NCBI GenBank assembly: GCA_051453625.1 | Contig: JBOZIK010000001.1 | Span: 220,576,733 to 220,640,732 of the forward strand | Length of the DNA stretch: 64,000 bases | Reading direction: 5' to 3' | Source of the DNA: Welwitschia mirabilis | Taxonomy: Eukaryota; Gnetophyta; Gnetopsida; Welwitschiales | In this document: piece by piece, positions 45,422 through 57,163 of the stretch | Layout of the letters: every line of letters starts with the position of its first letter | Numbering within the stretch: the first letter of the stretch is position 1 | Translations under genes and position numbers: made by a program | Notes under the pieces: model-generated | The model's input: only the letters and a program-made list of their open reading frames with translations | What the model was told of the DNA's origin: nothing | Database searches by the model: none

Positions 45422-47278
45422 TGTGCAGACTTTCAAGGTTTAAAGATTTAGCCTGAAATTTTAATTAAAATAAATTTTATTAATTTTTAAGTTAATTACT
45501 ATACTTTTTTGTTTGGAACTAAGACATAGTTATTATGCTATAATTTTTATTGTGTAATATCCCTATTGTAAATTTTTTATGATCATTACAACTCATGTTA
45601 GTGGTTAAAGTAGTGATTATGTTAGTGGTTGCATTAATTTTTTGTTTAACTATTAATTATTTGCATATAATTTAAAGAATATGTATAATTAAGGTAGCAT
45701 ATGTTAATTATTTATTTGCATTATTTATTAGGTTGGATGTATTGAGTGGCTTGACAAGGTGATCCTCACCACTTCCACCACCTACATCACTTCCATCACT
45801 TCCACCACTATCACCATGTCTATCACTTCTATCACTGACACCACTTACATCATGTACATAACTTCCATCACTTCCATTGTAGCCACTAGTTTCACCACTT
45901 CCACCATGTTTATCACCCTCTTTTATGATAGAGTCTCTTCACATCCTGCATCCTCTACTATAAATAAGACCTTCTTCTCTTATGTTTCATATCTTGAGAA
46001 GGTTCTTTCTATCAAATCTTGTGACTTTAATCTTGAAGCTTACACTTAGAGCCTTGGAGCCTTGAAATCTCTAGAAGTCCTCAAATTTGCATTAAATATT
46101 AGGTATGGTTTTATGGTCTTTTATTTCATTCTTAAATGGTTTATGATTTAAGTTTTTGTATAGTTGTTTGCTTACTTCTTGCATTTCCTTTTATTTCATC
46201 ATGCTTGCATTCTTTAAAAGCTTGTTTATTTATTTCACATACTGTTGAAAGCTTGTAAGTCTTATTCATAAATCATATGTCATGTATCATGAATTGCTTA
46301 GGATTTTTTTCATCTCAACCCCTTCCTATAATGATTTGGACTAGTGATCTTTGTTGACCTCTATTGATATATTCTAGTTTGCTGAAAACTTCCTCTAGAG
46401 AATAAAGGGAGCAGATGAGCCCCCTCTAGATATTATGCATGCAAATTACTATAAATTACCTCTAGAGAGTAAAAGGAGTAGATGGGACTCTTCTAGATGA
46501 TTGTAACTAGATAAATTAAAAATGTTATGTTGGTAATATCTTACAATGCACTTTGAGTTGTTGACAGTACATCTTGGATTGTTTGACATTGCACTTTTGA
46601 TTTGTCTTGGTCACCTGTCGATTTTTTTGAAAATCCTATCTTGTCCTTGGAATCCCTTATTGAAGCCTTGTCATGGCCCATACTAAGAATTGTAAAGTTT
46701 TTAGTTTTCATATCATATTATTTGTGTTAAATAGGTGATTAAGTGGAGCATAAAAAAAGCTGATTTATCTTGCTAAGAAGGGAATTTGGACATGTCGATT
46801 TTTTTAGCTTGTGCATGAGAAATTTTAAAATGGAGTGATTTATTAATCATTGTAACTAATAATCTATTATATCTTGTGGTTAACTTTTGACATATGATGT
46901 CAATATGATACTTGAATTATCTTGGAATTAAATAAATATTTATTTTCTATTATATTTAAACATCATATGAGTTATTTATCTTCCTTACCTACTAAGGTTA
47001 CTTATGAATGTAGTTTTGTATGCACATATATTCATTTAAGAATTAGTTAACTTAAATATTTAACAAAAATATTTTGTAAAAGTTGAAGTTTTAGTTGTGG
47101 AAATGAGGATGTTGCATTTTGATATTAGAGTGAGTTAAAGTTTTTGGTATTAGAAGATTAGGATGTTACATTTTGGTATCACAACGAGTTAAAGTTTTTG
47201 GTATTAAAAAACTAGGGTATTACATATTGGTATCATAATGAGTTAAAGTTTTTGGTATTAGAAAACTAGGGTGTTACA
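45422..47278 (+). repeat. 3' LTR of element C
   Basis: Aligns with 36952-38871. It holds the CACTTCCAT minisatellite (45763-45916), TATA box (45959-45966), two units of the tandem repeat (46388-46505) and the 54-bp array (TTRCAT at 47112, 47166, 47220, 47274). The array runs on past the nominal end with TTTTAGTATCAGAGTAA, a PBS-like word where host flank is expected. Confidence 0.82.
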
Positions 47279-47297
47279 TTTTAGTATCAGAGTAAAT
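47112..47297 (+). repeat. 54-bp tandem array of PBS-like units, C 3' LTR end
   Basis: Same register as the left array: starts at 47112, 47166, 47220 and 47274, exactly 54 bases apart. The fourth unit includes AGTATCAGAG beyond the expected LTR boundary. Confidence 0.88.
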
Positions 47298-47740
47298 CAC
47301 ATAAAGTGTAAGGTGTAGATTACTCTTGCTAACCAAGTATTAGTAATATAAAAAACAAATAAGATGATTAAATAATTTTGAATGGTACTTTCCAAGGTTA
47401 TACTAAGTACAAGGAGTAGGACTAACATGGTAATCTTTGAGATGATTCTAAGGCATGACAAGTAGATCAATTCAAAAGCTAGCTAGTTAAAAAAATTTAA
47501 AAAAATAGAAACTATGTATAATCCAAGGAGAATAATCAAGAAAAACTTATAGATTTAAACTTGAAAGTAATATACAACATCAAAATAAAGTAATATATTG
47601 AAATGATAATTCCACCTTTTCTTTTTGATGTAGAGATTGATCTCAACCAAAGCTTACTTCCTTTAATGAATTTTTCATTTAGTACTTATGTTCTTTTGGT
47701 AAGGATATATAATAAGATCTTCTTTAAAGACTCACTTACC
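47298..47740 (-). other. Leader of element B next to its PBS
   Basis: AT-rich, no coding signal. It lies between the right end of C and the B PBS; its partner across C begins at 36951. Gag of B is absent, so C insertion was accompanied by a deletion or B was already gag-less. Confidence 0.5.
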
Positions 47741-47758
47741 TCCCTGATAATGGTGCCA
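47741..47758 (-). other. Primer-binding site of element B (tRNA-Asp type)
   Basis: The minus strand reads TGGCACCATTATCAGGGA. It matches TGGCGCCGTTGCCGGGGA at 13 of 18 positions, all five differences being G-to-A or C-to-T. This is the best preserved PBS of the window. Confidence 0.85.
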
Positions 47759-47761
47759 AAA

Positions 47762-49062
47762 TGGTATTATTTTAGAGTGTGATGTCAAGTTAGCCTTAAA
47801 ACATTCTAAAGCATAATTCGAGTAACACAAAACCCTTATTATCATGGTGAGATTTAACTTAGATCCTAAACGTTGAGTAAAATTAGTTGGAAGTTCTTGT
47901 TCTAATAAGAGAGAAAGAATTATAAATATAAGAAATGATGCAAATGATATAATGAAATGCAATGTAAAATGACTATGCTAAATGAATGTAACCCTAATAC
48001 GATTTGATTAATCAACTACCAATCTATTATTACCTAGATTGGCCCTCAGAAACTATAAAATACCGCTATCAATGTCACTTTAATCTTGAAGAAAATACAT
48101 CATCGAAAATGAGGAATAAAAAAGAGAAAATTAAACAAAACATACTTTATTATTTATTAAATTACAAAGCATGCTTACATCCTTTAATGAGTAGCAACAT
48201 CTTAATGAAGGAATCTCAACCCAACACTAAGGAAAGCTCTTCTCAAAATTAGGATAAATCTTTAGCCAATCAATCTCTAATTTTCACAATATCAAAAGTG
48301 TGATAAAGATGAGAAACAAGGTCTCTAGGAGGGTCTTTATAATTATTGAGGTTACTAAGGTAGATGATGTGAAACTATATGACAAAAGCCAACTTTTGTT
48401 ATAAGGATTATTATTTTGTTTACAAACAATTGACTCTCATCTATTGTGTTATCCAAATGATAGGGTGGATGATAGTCATAACTACTTATTAATGCATGAC
48501 ATTTAGTAGTCTACTGGTGTCCTTACTAATAGTTATCTCATGGTATCATTTAGATGATAGGTTGAATGATACCTTCAACTACTAATAATTATTAGTTATG
48601 TTATATCCTTTCATTCTTGTTGAATTTCGTTAAAGAGGATTATTATTTGAAGTGTGTCACTTGAATGAATATAGGTGGATGACAAGTCCTACAATAAAAA
48701 AATATGCTTTTCTAATCCTTTTGTGATGACCATCATCGTTTTGGCATCGTCAAGATGAGGAGGGGAATGACACCATAGTAACTTGCTATAGTAATTGCTA
48801 CAGTAACTACTATAAGGTGAACAAGACTATAGTAATTTGCTATAGTTCCTCCACTATAATAAATTTGACTGCTACAATAACTTTGCTATAGTAATTTGTT
48901 ATAGTAACTTCATCTAGATGAACATCTAATTTTAGTTAAATTACACTCGATTTCATGCCTTTTATCTTTGACATCCAAAAATGATTAGATTGATCATAAA
49001 AACTATAAGACTTAAAGCACACTTTAAATAATATATCAAATCAACCATTTAGCCTCACAACA
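47762..49062 (-). repeat. 5' LTR of element B
   Basis: Plus-strand start TGGTATTATTTTAG, end CTCACAACA. Aligns with 19863-21259. Palindromic-motif copies at 48448-48461 and 48545-48558; CTATAGTAACTT cluster at 48775-48915; conserved leader block at about 48166-48268. CTATA (49063-49067) follows as target duplication. Confidence 0.82.
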
Positions 49063-49641
49063 CTATAGGAGAATAATATTCTCAAGTTTTTATAAGGTTT
49101 TTAAGGAGAATAATTTTTTTCCTTCTTATTTCTTCTCCTTTTTGTTTTTCCTCCCTTTCACAAGTTTTGATAAGGTGAAGAAAAAATACAATTTTTTTTT
49201 TCTTATAATATTCTCCTTTTTATTTTAGCATTTTGGTTTTCATACTTGTATTTTTACATTGTTATTTCTACGTTTCTACATTTAGGAGCCTTTAATTTTT
49301 TATTTTGTAATTTTCTGCATTGTACTGCATTTTAGGGTTTTCATTTTTGGCCCTACATGTCCTTCATCCTACATTTCCTTTTTTATGAACTACTTCATTT
49401 TTTCTACCTAATCAAGTTACACTTATCATGTTTTTCTTAGGTTATTTTTCCTAAAATATCTAGTGCCACCATCTTCTCTTATCATCATCATCATTATTTT
49501 CTTGATTCTAACCTTTAGTCTTTAAAGAAATTCATTTTAGACCTTTGTAAACATTTCTCAAACTTCGTAAGTTTCAACATGTAGGAAAAGTGCATAATAT
49601 AGTATGTAGATTTAATGGAAGATTGCATTAAACCATTCCTA
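49063..49641. other. AT-rich spacer between B and F
   Basis: T-rich on the plus strand with no gene or repeat recognised; begins with the B target duplication. Confidence 0.55.
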
Positions 49642-50941
49642 TGATGTGAATTTTCATAATAACATTAAGGGCATAGTAATATTACTTAAATAGATTTCGT
49701 AATGAGACATTCTTGAATTCAATTTTTGATGCCTTGCATTATTTAATAGAAGGACGCTTGGGCATTGATACTTCTTTGAACATCTCTCCATAAAATGGAC
49801 AAGTATAATATGTGTTAGACATGGCGTTAAACCAACCCAAAAAAAAAAACTCTTTCTTTTTCACAGATCTCTATAATTTCTCTCAACAAACTCAGAAGTA
49901 AGTTTATTTTACATAGTGAGTTATCACATTAAAGCTTTTAGATTCAACACCATAACTGATGGCTTATTCTAGTTTAATTATGCTTTTTTTACTGTGTCTA
50001 CAATAACAACAATATGAAAATCAATAGTTTCTTTCTACTTAATCCTCAAAAAGTAATCTAATTTTCTATTAGATGTTAATTTTCCATCACTTAGATCGTA
50101 AATGATCTTATTGCATAGAAAGAAGATTTACAGAAACCATTACCAAAACCTCTAAAGAGGGACAAATTTGTTTTCCACATTAATTCCTTTGCATCTTCAA
50201 CATCAAATTATCAGAGAAACCCCTTTCTAAAGTTTTCTTTTAAGCAAATTAATTTGATTTATAGTTCATGGTAATAGAAATTCAAAGACTACCAAGATTG
50301 AAGATTCTAGTTTTCCTCTACTACAAACTTTTAGCTTACATCTGCCAATGGAGGCCAAAATGCCTCACCAGATGCTTTTATCCATAGAAGCTTTAGGAGC
50401 CTTGCAATATTTGCTAGAAGTGAAGATAATGATGATTGAAATGGTGTTGCCCATTGCAAACATGATGTTTAGGAAAAAGCATGTCCCTTCTTCCTCTATC
50501 TATGCCAAAGGGTCTGACATAAGTAGCTTGAGGTTCAATTTCATTTTTCTTTGTTTTACCATATGCTAATTTATTTTTAATCCAATGAATGGACGCATGT
50601 TAAGATTTGGTTTCTTAAAGACAGAAAATTGGAACTACCCAAATGCATGGAACATTTGTTCATAGGATCTATGTTTATTATAGATAATTACACGTTATTG
50701 GATCAGATAATTAAAGCACATTATACTTAAGTTATTCTAAAATTTTGGAGATACAAAAATGTGCATGGTTCAAACATTTTTGATGGCATTTTGTTGGTCA
50801 CCTTTCCATTTAAAAATAAGAGATTTGTTAAAGCACAAGTAAGCATAAAGAATAAAACATGCACAAGAAGGCACGTCAAGAATTAGGCATCCACAAATCT
50901 AGAGAAGCCTTCTTCATTCTAAAATTAGTCAATGAAAAACC

Positions 50942-50949
50942 TATATAAG
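50942..50949 (+). promoter_or_regulatory. TATA box of the F 5' LTR
   Basis: TATATAAG in the context CCTATATAAGAGGC; the 3' LTR remnant ends before this point, so only this copy has it. Confidence 0.65.
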
Positions 50950-51408
50950 AGGCATCTTCTCACGGTGGAAAAAAACAAAGGAATCCTGGTAATACAAATT
51001 TGTCTTCCTTCTACAATCCATTGCTTGCTCCTTGATCCAGCTCTGTTTTTTCAGAAAGTTATAGATCAATTTCGTTATGGAAATTAGAAATCCATTGCAG
51101 TGCATAACCAGTTCAAAGAAGCATATCCTTATAAGTTTTGATTCTTTGGTTTCAAGTCTTGAATCTCTCCAGACACAAAAGATTTTTTGAAGAATTGAAG
51201 CGGGGTAAAGAAGTTTCATTCTAGGCCCTGCCCTGTACAATTCAACTACAGTAGTGGTTCTTCTGCATCTTTAAGGAAATGTAATCTTATACTTCTGATT
51301 TGCAACAAATAAGGGATTCAAAGGCAACACGCTTTCAGGTTTCATATGCTTTGTATTGTAAACGTTTCTTTTCTGAAAATGCATTAGCAAATTTTGCAAA
51401 TTATTTTT

Positions 51409-51590
51409 GTATTACTGTTCTTGTTTATTCGTTGAGTTCCTCTACCTCTTCAAAGCTAAAAATCATAATTTAGCCCTAAAAATCATCTCTGTATTTCTGG
51501 TCTTACTTATTTGTTAAGCTTCTCTTTCTCTTCAAAGCTAAAAATTAGAATTTAGCCTTGCAAATCATCTCAGTATTCCTATTGTTATTT
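51409..51590 (+). repeat. About 80-bp tandem duplication in the F 5' LTR
   Basis: Two units and the start of a third, each with CTCTTCAAAGCTAAAAAT and ATCATCTC.GTATT; unit boundaries near 51409, 51490 and 51574. Located downstream of the TATA box (R-U5). Confidence 0.8.
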
Positions 51591-51959
51591 CTGAATTCAG
51601 ATAAAAGCAATAGAGTATTTTTTTAATGCATAAAGGTTGTAACTCTAGTTCACATTCGTTTTTTTGCTAAGCTCAATTTGACAACTATTAGTAACATTGA
51701 AGTTTTAAGAAGATATTTTACACCACTGTTTATCTCACAGAGAATTACTAGGTTCTTCATTTAACATTGATTTATTAATTTTATAATGCTGCTTTATAGA
51801 TTAAAAAAAATTTACAACGTTTTATTTCAAATTTGTAATTTCTGAAATCATTACTTCATTTTTGAAATTTACTTTCTGCAATTTCCTTGTATATGTTAAA
51901 TGCATTGTAAAAAAGCAAAAGAGAGGACAATGAAAATTCTCTCAATCTCAGTTTCTTTA

Positions 51960-52075
51960 TCATTGAGACCCTTGGCCATCTCTCATTCTCTTTACTGCAG
52001 CCCCGGCGGCTGCTCCGCCCCTTCTGTGCTTTCGGGACGTCGGGGTGCCAGTCGTGAAGGGGCATACTAGGCACC
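51960..52075. other. Short GC-rich island in the F 5' LTR
   Basis: About 90 bases of high GC (for example GCCCCGGCGGCTGCTCCGCC and GGGACGTCGGGGTGCC) stand in AT-rich LTR sequence; a TATATAAAG follows at about 52082. A 72-codon minus-strand frame (51856-52074) covers it but is not recognisable. It could be a conserved GC-rich U5 block or a small foreign insertion; the other LTR is truncated before this point, so no comparison is possible here. Confidence 0.5.
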
Positions 52076-52556
52076 GCTTACTATATAAAGCTTTTTATTT
52101 TCTGAATACTAGACTACGATTCAAGAAATATAGAGGAGAAAGCTCTTCCTTTCTAGCTAAACATTATCCAATAAGATTTATATTAAAATTTTTAAATGTA
52201 TTTACTAATTTAAATGCATTTTAGTTTGCATTAGCCATAAATGTTTTGATCTCATTAATACCCACATAATGTTTTCTTAATCTTAGTTAATCATTTGAAA
52301 TAGATATTTTCGTAAACATTCAAAATTAATGTTAAGTTTCTTATTTGGATCACGAATAACATTGTATTTTAGAATTGAATCTTATTATTGTGAAGAATAA
52401 ATGGGTATCATTTAACCTCTTAGAGTTTTGTTTATAATAGCCTTTCTTTACATACAAATTTTCATGTTAAAATTCTAATATAATGTTTACATATTCATAA
52501 TTTAATCAACTCTTTCATGTCTACTTTCAAATCCTAGGATAACTGAAAACTTCATT

Positions 52557-52568
52557 TGGTATCAAAGC
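52557..52568 (+). other. Primer-binding site of element F (tRNA-iMet type)
   Basis: TGGTATCAAAGC two bases after the LTR end, one base different from TGGTATCAGAGC. Confidence 0.8.
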
Positions 52569-52862
52569 CCCCGTCTAGTTCTTGTGACTCACATCTAATT
52601 CTTGTCAAGCTGCTTTTTTTTCTTGTTCAATTATTGATCTAGTTCTTCTCTAACTCTGGATAAGCTCTTGACTTCTAATTCATGTTTAGATCTTAATCTT
52701 ATCCTATTCTTGAGGAATTCTAGTTCGGCCTTCAATTTTATTTATCATATATTATACAAATTCTTAACTACTTATTGATCTTATTTTACAAATCCTTGAG
52801 AATTATCCCCTTCTTTTCAAAATCCTAATTTACTTCTATTTTTACTAGTTTGTTCTATAAAC

Positions 52863-53720
52863 ATGGATGAGGATAAAGTTCTCCAATTTTATGTTGAAGA
52901 ATCTAAGGTCTAGAAAAGAAGAATTGAGATATGCCTTAAATCCAAAGGACTTTGGAACTATGCAGAAGTTGATTTTCCCTATGCAAAACCTAGAGATGAT
53001 ATAGGAGATTATGAGAAATGTAGAAAGGAAGACTATATGGCTATGATAATTATTCATTCATGCATGCTTGATAGTAAGTTTAAGAAAATTAGCAAATCTT
53101 GAATCAACTTACAGATTATGGAGAGGATTAAATGAAGTTTACCAAGGACATGAAAATGTAAAGATCATTATGTTACAAAACCTTAGAATCCAATTTGACA
53201 ACATAAAAATTAAAGATAATGAAAATGTAAAAGCCTACATTCAGAGGATTAAAGACATAGGTAACAAGACATAAGATTTAGATTATGAAGTTAAAAACAA
53301 TAATGTTGCCCTCAAAATATTGATATCCCTCACAAAACCATTTAAGCCCATAGCATTACCCTTCATAATGTCTTAGACTTAAGAACCATCTTTCTTGAAG
53401 AACTCTCTAGTAGACTTGTCCAATATGAGCTCACCCTTGAGGAAGATGAGGAAGAAAATGCTACTACTTTAAAAGCATTCCACTATGGTAAAGGTAGAGG
53501 TGGTTATAGATGAATAGGATAGTACAATGAAAGAGGAAGAGTTAGAGGCCAAGGGAGAGGTCTAAGAAGAGGACAAGGACGAAACCAATATGCTAGAGGA
53601 GGTAATTTTAATTTCAAGAATACCCCATCATCCTCAAATTAAAAAGAAGCTAGGGAATGATACTATTACCACAAAAGGGCCATCTTATCAAAGATTGTAG
53701 AAAAAAGAGAGAAGTAATAC
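52863..53720 (+). pseudogene. Copia gag remnant of element F
   Basis: ATG at 52863 opens a broken frame. At 53068-53274 a 68-codon stretch reads LANLESTYRLWRGLNEVYQG and LQNLRIQFDNIKIKDNENVK, typical of the UBN2 (copia-type gag) domain. It continues with the ELSSRLVQYELTLEEDEEE segment (about 53398-53460) and an Arg/Gly-rich stretch (53490-53600). The knuckle region at 53655-53720 is recognisable as YYHKRGHLIKDCRKK only after one frameshift, and its first Cys residues are lost. Confidence 0.85.
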
Positions 53721-53859
53721 AAACAAAGTGAACGTGGCAGAATAAATTGAATATTTAAAGCAACCAAGGATAGAAGAAAAAGATGAATCCAAACAAGAGG
53801 AAAAAGTTGAGGTAGGAGTATTTGTAGCTAAACACAATTAGATTTGATCTCATCCTCTA

Positions 53860-55200
53860 ATAAATCAAGTTCTTAGTACATTAATAGTGGATGCTCAAAG
53901 TACATTACCTATCAAAAGCACTTATTTCAGGAATTTTTTGAAAAAGATCAAGAAGTAGTAAGCTTTGGAGGAGGCACGTCATGATAAATCAAAGGTCATG
54001 GCACCCTTCTTGTTAAAAATCATAAAGATGAGAATTTTACTATTCATGATGTTTTCTATGTTCTTGATGTCCATTAGAATCTTGTTAGTTTAGGAAATTA
54101 ATTGGAAGTGGTTTCTAGGCTAAGTTTGAAGAGGAAAAATGNNNNNNNNNNNNNNNNNNNNNNNNNNNNNNNNNNNNNNNNNNNNNNNNNNNNNNNNNNN
54201 NNNNNNNNNNNNNNNNNNNNNNNNNNNNNNNNNNNNNNNNNGTTTAGGAAATTAATTGGAAGTGGTTTCTAGGCTAAGTTTGAAGAGGAAAAATGTATCT
54301 TATCCAAAGAAAAATAAATTTTAAAAATGCCCAAAACAGGGAACAACTTGTATCAAATCACATTTAAAAAAGCTTTAGTTTCTAGTAAATAAGATTTTTC
54401 GACATGACATAGAAAATTACAACACATATCAACCAAATATATGAAGGAAATAATTCAACACAACCTTGTTATGGGTTTACCCAATCTCTAAATTAAACCC
54501 ATTAACACCTACAAGAAATGCATTCAAGGAAAGCGAACAAGGGTTTCTTTTCCAAAAATCTCAAGTAGATCATCTCATAAATTGTAATTAGTGCATTTAG
54601 ATATTCATGGTTCCTTTAGCTCTCCCAGTCTAAGTGATTGTAAGTACTTTATTACATTTATTGATGATTTTTCAAGATTATGTCATGCTCATTTATTAAA
54701 ATATAAATCTTAAGCTTTGTGATATTTTAAAGTATTTCAAAAGTGGGCTAAAATAGAAATAAATATCAAGATTAAGTGCTTAAGAACTAATAGAGAAGGT
54801 AATTACTAATTGATAATAGCTTATACTCCACAACAAAATGGAGTCACAGAAAGGAAAAATTGCTCTCCAGTAGATCTAACAAGAACCATATTGATTTAAG
54901 CCAATCTTAATAAAGTCTTTTAAGCTAAAGCACTTAATACATCAAATTACCTTCAAAATTACATGTTGATAAGGCATCTTGGTATTAAACCCAATTTGTC
55001 TCATTTTCAAATTTTTGGATCTAGATGTTATGTTAAAAACACTAAGCCACGTCAAGATAAATTAGGATCTAGATCCAAATATTATATTTTTCTTGGTTAC
55101 TCTTGTCAAAGTAAGGCTTAAAGATGTTATGGTTCACATTCAAGGAAGGTTTTAGAATGTATTGACGTTAAGTTTCTTTCTTTTAAATTATCAAATTTAG
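53860..55200 (+). pseudogene. Protease and integrase remnants of element F
   Basis: Around 53880-54100 the reading STLIVDAQSTLPIKSTYF and DENFTIHDVFYVLDV corresponds to copia protease. After a gap with duplicated flanks (54142-54241), the integrase core appears: VHLDIHGSF and SDCKYFITFIDDFSRL (about 54600-54690), then TPQQNGVTERKN (about 54825-54870), the D, D and E regions of the catalytic triad, then HFQIFGSRCYVKNTKPRQDK and SKYYIFLGYS. Stops and frameshifts throughout. Confidence 0.85.
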
Positions 55201-55369
55201 ATTCTAATTCTTGTGATAATGCTTCTAATTCTTGTAGTCTTGAATCTAGAAATTTTAAGGATATTGATGATGATGGTGATGATGATATAAAACATTTGAA
55301 TTAAAATTCAAATTCTAAATCAAGTTAAGTTCCCATTCAAGGTGATAATGAACTTAAAACTTTTTCTGA

Positions 55370-56950
55370 TATAGTGGATCAAAATCTTGAAGTTGAATCA
55401 CAACATAAGAGGCTAAACTCTTATCATGATAAATCCAATATTATAAGTCCTAAATATGTACATGTAATAATAAGGAACCAACAAAATATTGATGCCATTG
55501 TTGAAGCAAAGGTATGTACTAATATTTTGAAAGATTATTTAGCCTTAAGTTGTGAATCTTTAAATCAAAATCCTATTCACTTTAAGAAAGCAGTAAAACA
55601 TCCACATTGGGTAAAGGTAATGGAGGAAGAAATTTCCCAAATTGAAAAGAAGAAGACATGGATTCTTATTCCTAGGCCTAAAAATAAAAATGTCATTAGC
55701 ATCAAATAGATCTATTAGACTAAATATAATTTTGATGATACAATTAATAAACATAAATCTTGTCTTTTTATTCTTGGTTATGTATAAGAAGTAAGAATAG
55801 ATTATGATGAAACTTATGCTCCTATTACTCATCTTAAATCTATATAAGCCTTTCTCGCCTATACCTTCTTTAGCAAATGAATGTCAAATATACCTTCTTA
55901 AATGGTAGTCTTGAAGAGGAGGTGTACATCTTATAAGCCCAAGATTTTGTAAAATAAGGTATGTAAGAACATGTTTATTTATTGAAAAAGGCATTATGTG
56001 GTTTAAAAAAATCCTCAAGGGCTTGGTTTTCAAGGTTAGATTCATATTTATGAAATCATGCTTATTCAAAATGTCATGCTAAAAATACCTTATATAAGAA
56101 AACCACCAAAGTACATTTAATTTTTGTCTTAATTTATGTTGATGATATAATCTTTAGTGGCATAGATAAAAAGCTTATTGAAAAATTCAACGTAAATATG
56201 AAAATAGAGTTTGAAATGATAGATCTTGATCAACTCTCTTCAAACCTAGCAATCTCCAATGGGTGTCTTTTTGAATCAAAGTAAATATGCATTTGATATG
56301 TTAAAAAAATTTGATATGCATGAATGTAAATCCATTTCCACCTCCTTACCAATCAACTATAAAGTTAAAAGGGATATGGAGCGAGATGAAGTTGAAGAAA
56401 ACATAGATCTATGATAAGAAGCTTGAGGTATATAACAACAACTCATGTTGACATTTAAAGATCCATCTTGATTTTTCCAAAAAAATATTACATTATGTTA
56501 AAGACACATTATATTTTTATTTATTTTATAAGGCCAATAACACCCAACTTGTGGATTATGTACATGTAGATTGGGTAGGAAGTCTTGATGATTAAAAGAG
56601 CACAATAACATATGCAATGCTTTTTGGTGGAAGCATTTTTTCTTGGGCAACCAAAAAGAAATCTTTTGTAGCTCTTTATATTGTCGAAGCTGAGTATATG
56701 GCAATTCATTTATCAAGCCAATAATTGATATGACTTGACAAGCTTTTTAAAGAATTCACAATTCTTATTGATAAGGCATACATCTATTATGTGATAGTGA
56801 TTCTGCTATTGCAATTTTTAAAAATCATGTTATGCATGAAAGGAGTAATCACATTGAAATAAAATTTCATTTCATACAAAATCTAGTTGAAAATGGACTT
56901 CTTGTTCTTGATTATTACCCTTGCAAATTATAACTAATTGACTTCTTTAT
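55370..56950 (+). pseudogene. Reverse transcriptase and RNase H remnants of element F
   Basis: RT begins in the 111-codon stretch 55374-55709 with AVKHPHWVKVMEEEISQIEK and TWILIPRPKNKNVISIK, then continues as TKYNFDDTINKHKS and RIDYDETYAPITHLKSI. The catalytic box YVDD is intact at 56135-56146 (IYVDDIIFSG). RNase H follows at about 56550-56730: VDWVGSLDD, KSTITYAMLFGGSIFSWATK and VEAEYMAIHLSS, the usual copia 'D.DWAG...KSTtGy...SW.SKkQ...S..EAEY' series. Several stops and frameshifts. Confidence 0.88.
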
Positions 56951-57163
56951 AATGGCTTTTAACAAAACAAGGTTTCAAGAATTAAGGAAGAGATTCAGGA
57001 TTCTTGACATTAAGTTCAAGAAAGAGATATAAGTGAAAAACACATATGAAAAGTTGAGGCTATTTCAACTATAAAACTAGTAGCATTTCTTTCAAGTTCA
57101 TATTTGGTTTGGTCTATGCATCTATGGATTTCTTTTTTTTATATTCCTATTTGTAAGAATGTT

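Larger units (their letters stand above)
36952..47278 (+). mobile_element. Element C: LTR retrotransposon with iMet PBS and no recognised gag or pol
   Basis: Two direct LTRs (36952-38871, 45422-47278), a tRNA-iMet-type PBS after the left one and a purine tract before the right one define a plus-strand element nested in B. LTR identity looks near 80-85% by eye. The 6.5-kb interior has no gag, protease, RT, RNase H or integrase I can recognise, and includes a GC- and CpG-richer part (39.9-43.3 kb). It therefore resembles a large non-autonomous derivative (LARD). I find no target duplication: left flank TGGCA, right flank TTTTA. The right end is ambiguous because the 54-bp array continues past 47278. 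Two independent LTR insertions around other DNA remain possible. Confidence 0.65.
19863..49062 (-). mobile_element. Element B: Athila-like LTR retrotransposon split by nested insertions
   Basis: Minus-strand order: 5' LTR (49062-47762), tRNA-Asp-type PBS (47758-47741), leader (to 47279), acidic linker and unknown module (36951-35489), 3' region (27079-26324 and 21893-21260), PPT, 3' LTR (21259-19863). The two LTRs share about four fifths of their bases by eye. The flanks CCATA (19858-19862) and CTATA (49063-49067) agree at 4 of 5 bases with one transition, supporting a single insertion. Elements G, A and C account for the roughly 23 kb in between; without them the body is about 6 kb. No RT or integrase is visible in the remaining 3.3 kb of interior, and gag was not found, so B is non-autonomous or lost them. 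Confidence 0.72.
49642..52554 (+). repeat. 5' LTR of element F
   Basis: Begins TGATGTGAATTTTC and ends AACTTCA just before the PBS. The first 1.15 kb aligns with 57706-58840. It contains a TATA box, an 80-bp tandem repeat and a short GC-rich island. The 73-codon frame at 50348-50569 is broken by a stop in the right LTR copy and is not coding. Confidence 0.82.

Noticed and set aside
45759-46049. 96-residue Ser/Thr/Ile-rich frame
   Set aside because: Translation of the CACTTCCAT minisatellite in the C 3' LTR; the left LTR copy does not keep the frame.
50348-50569. 73-codon frame in the F 5' LTR
   Set aside because: The aligned stretch of the 3' LTR (about 58386 onward) has an early in-frame stop and other changes with no sign of constraint.
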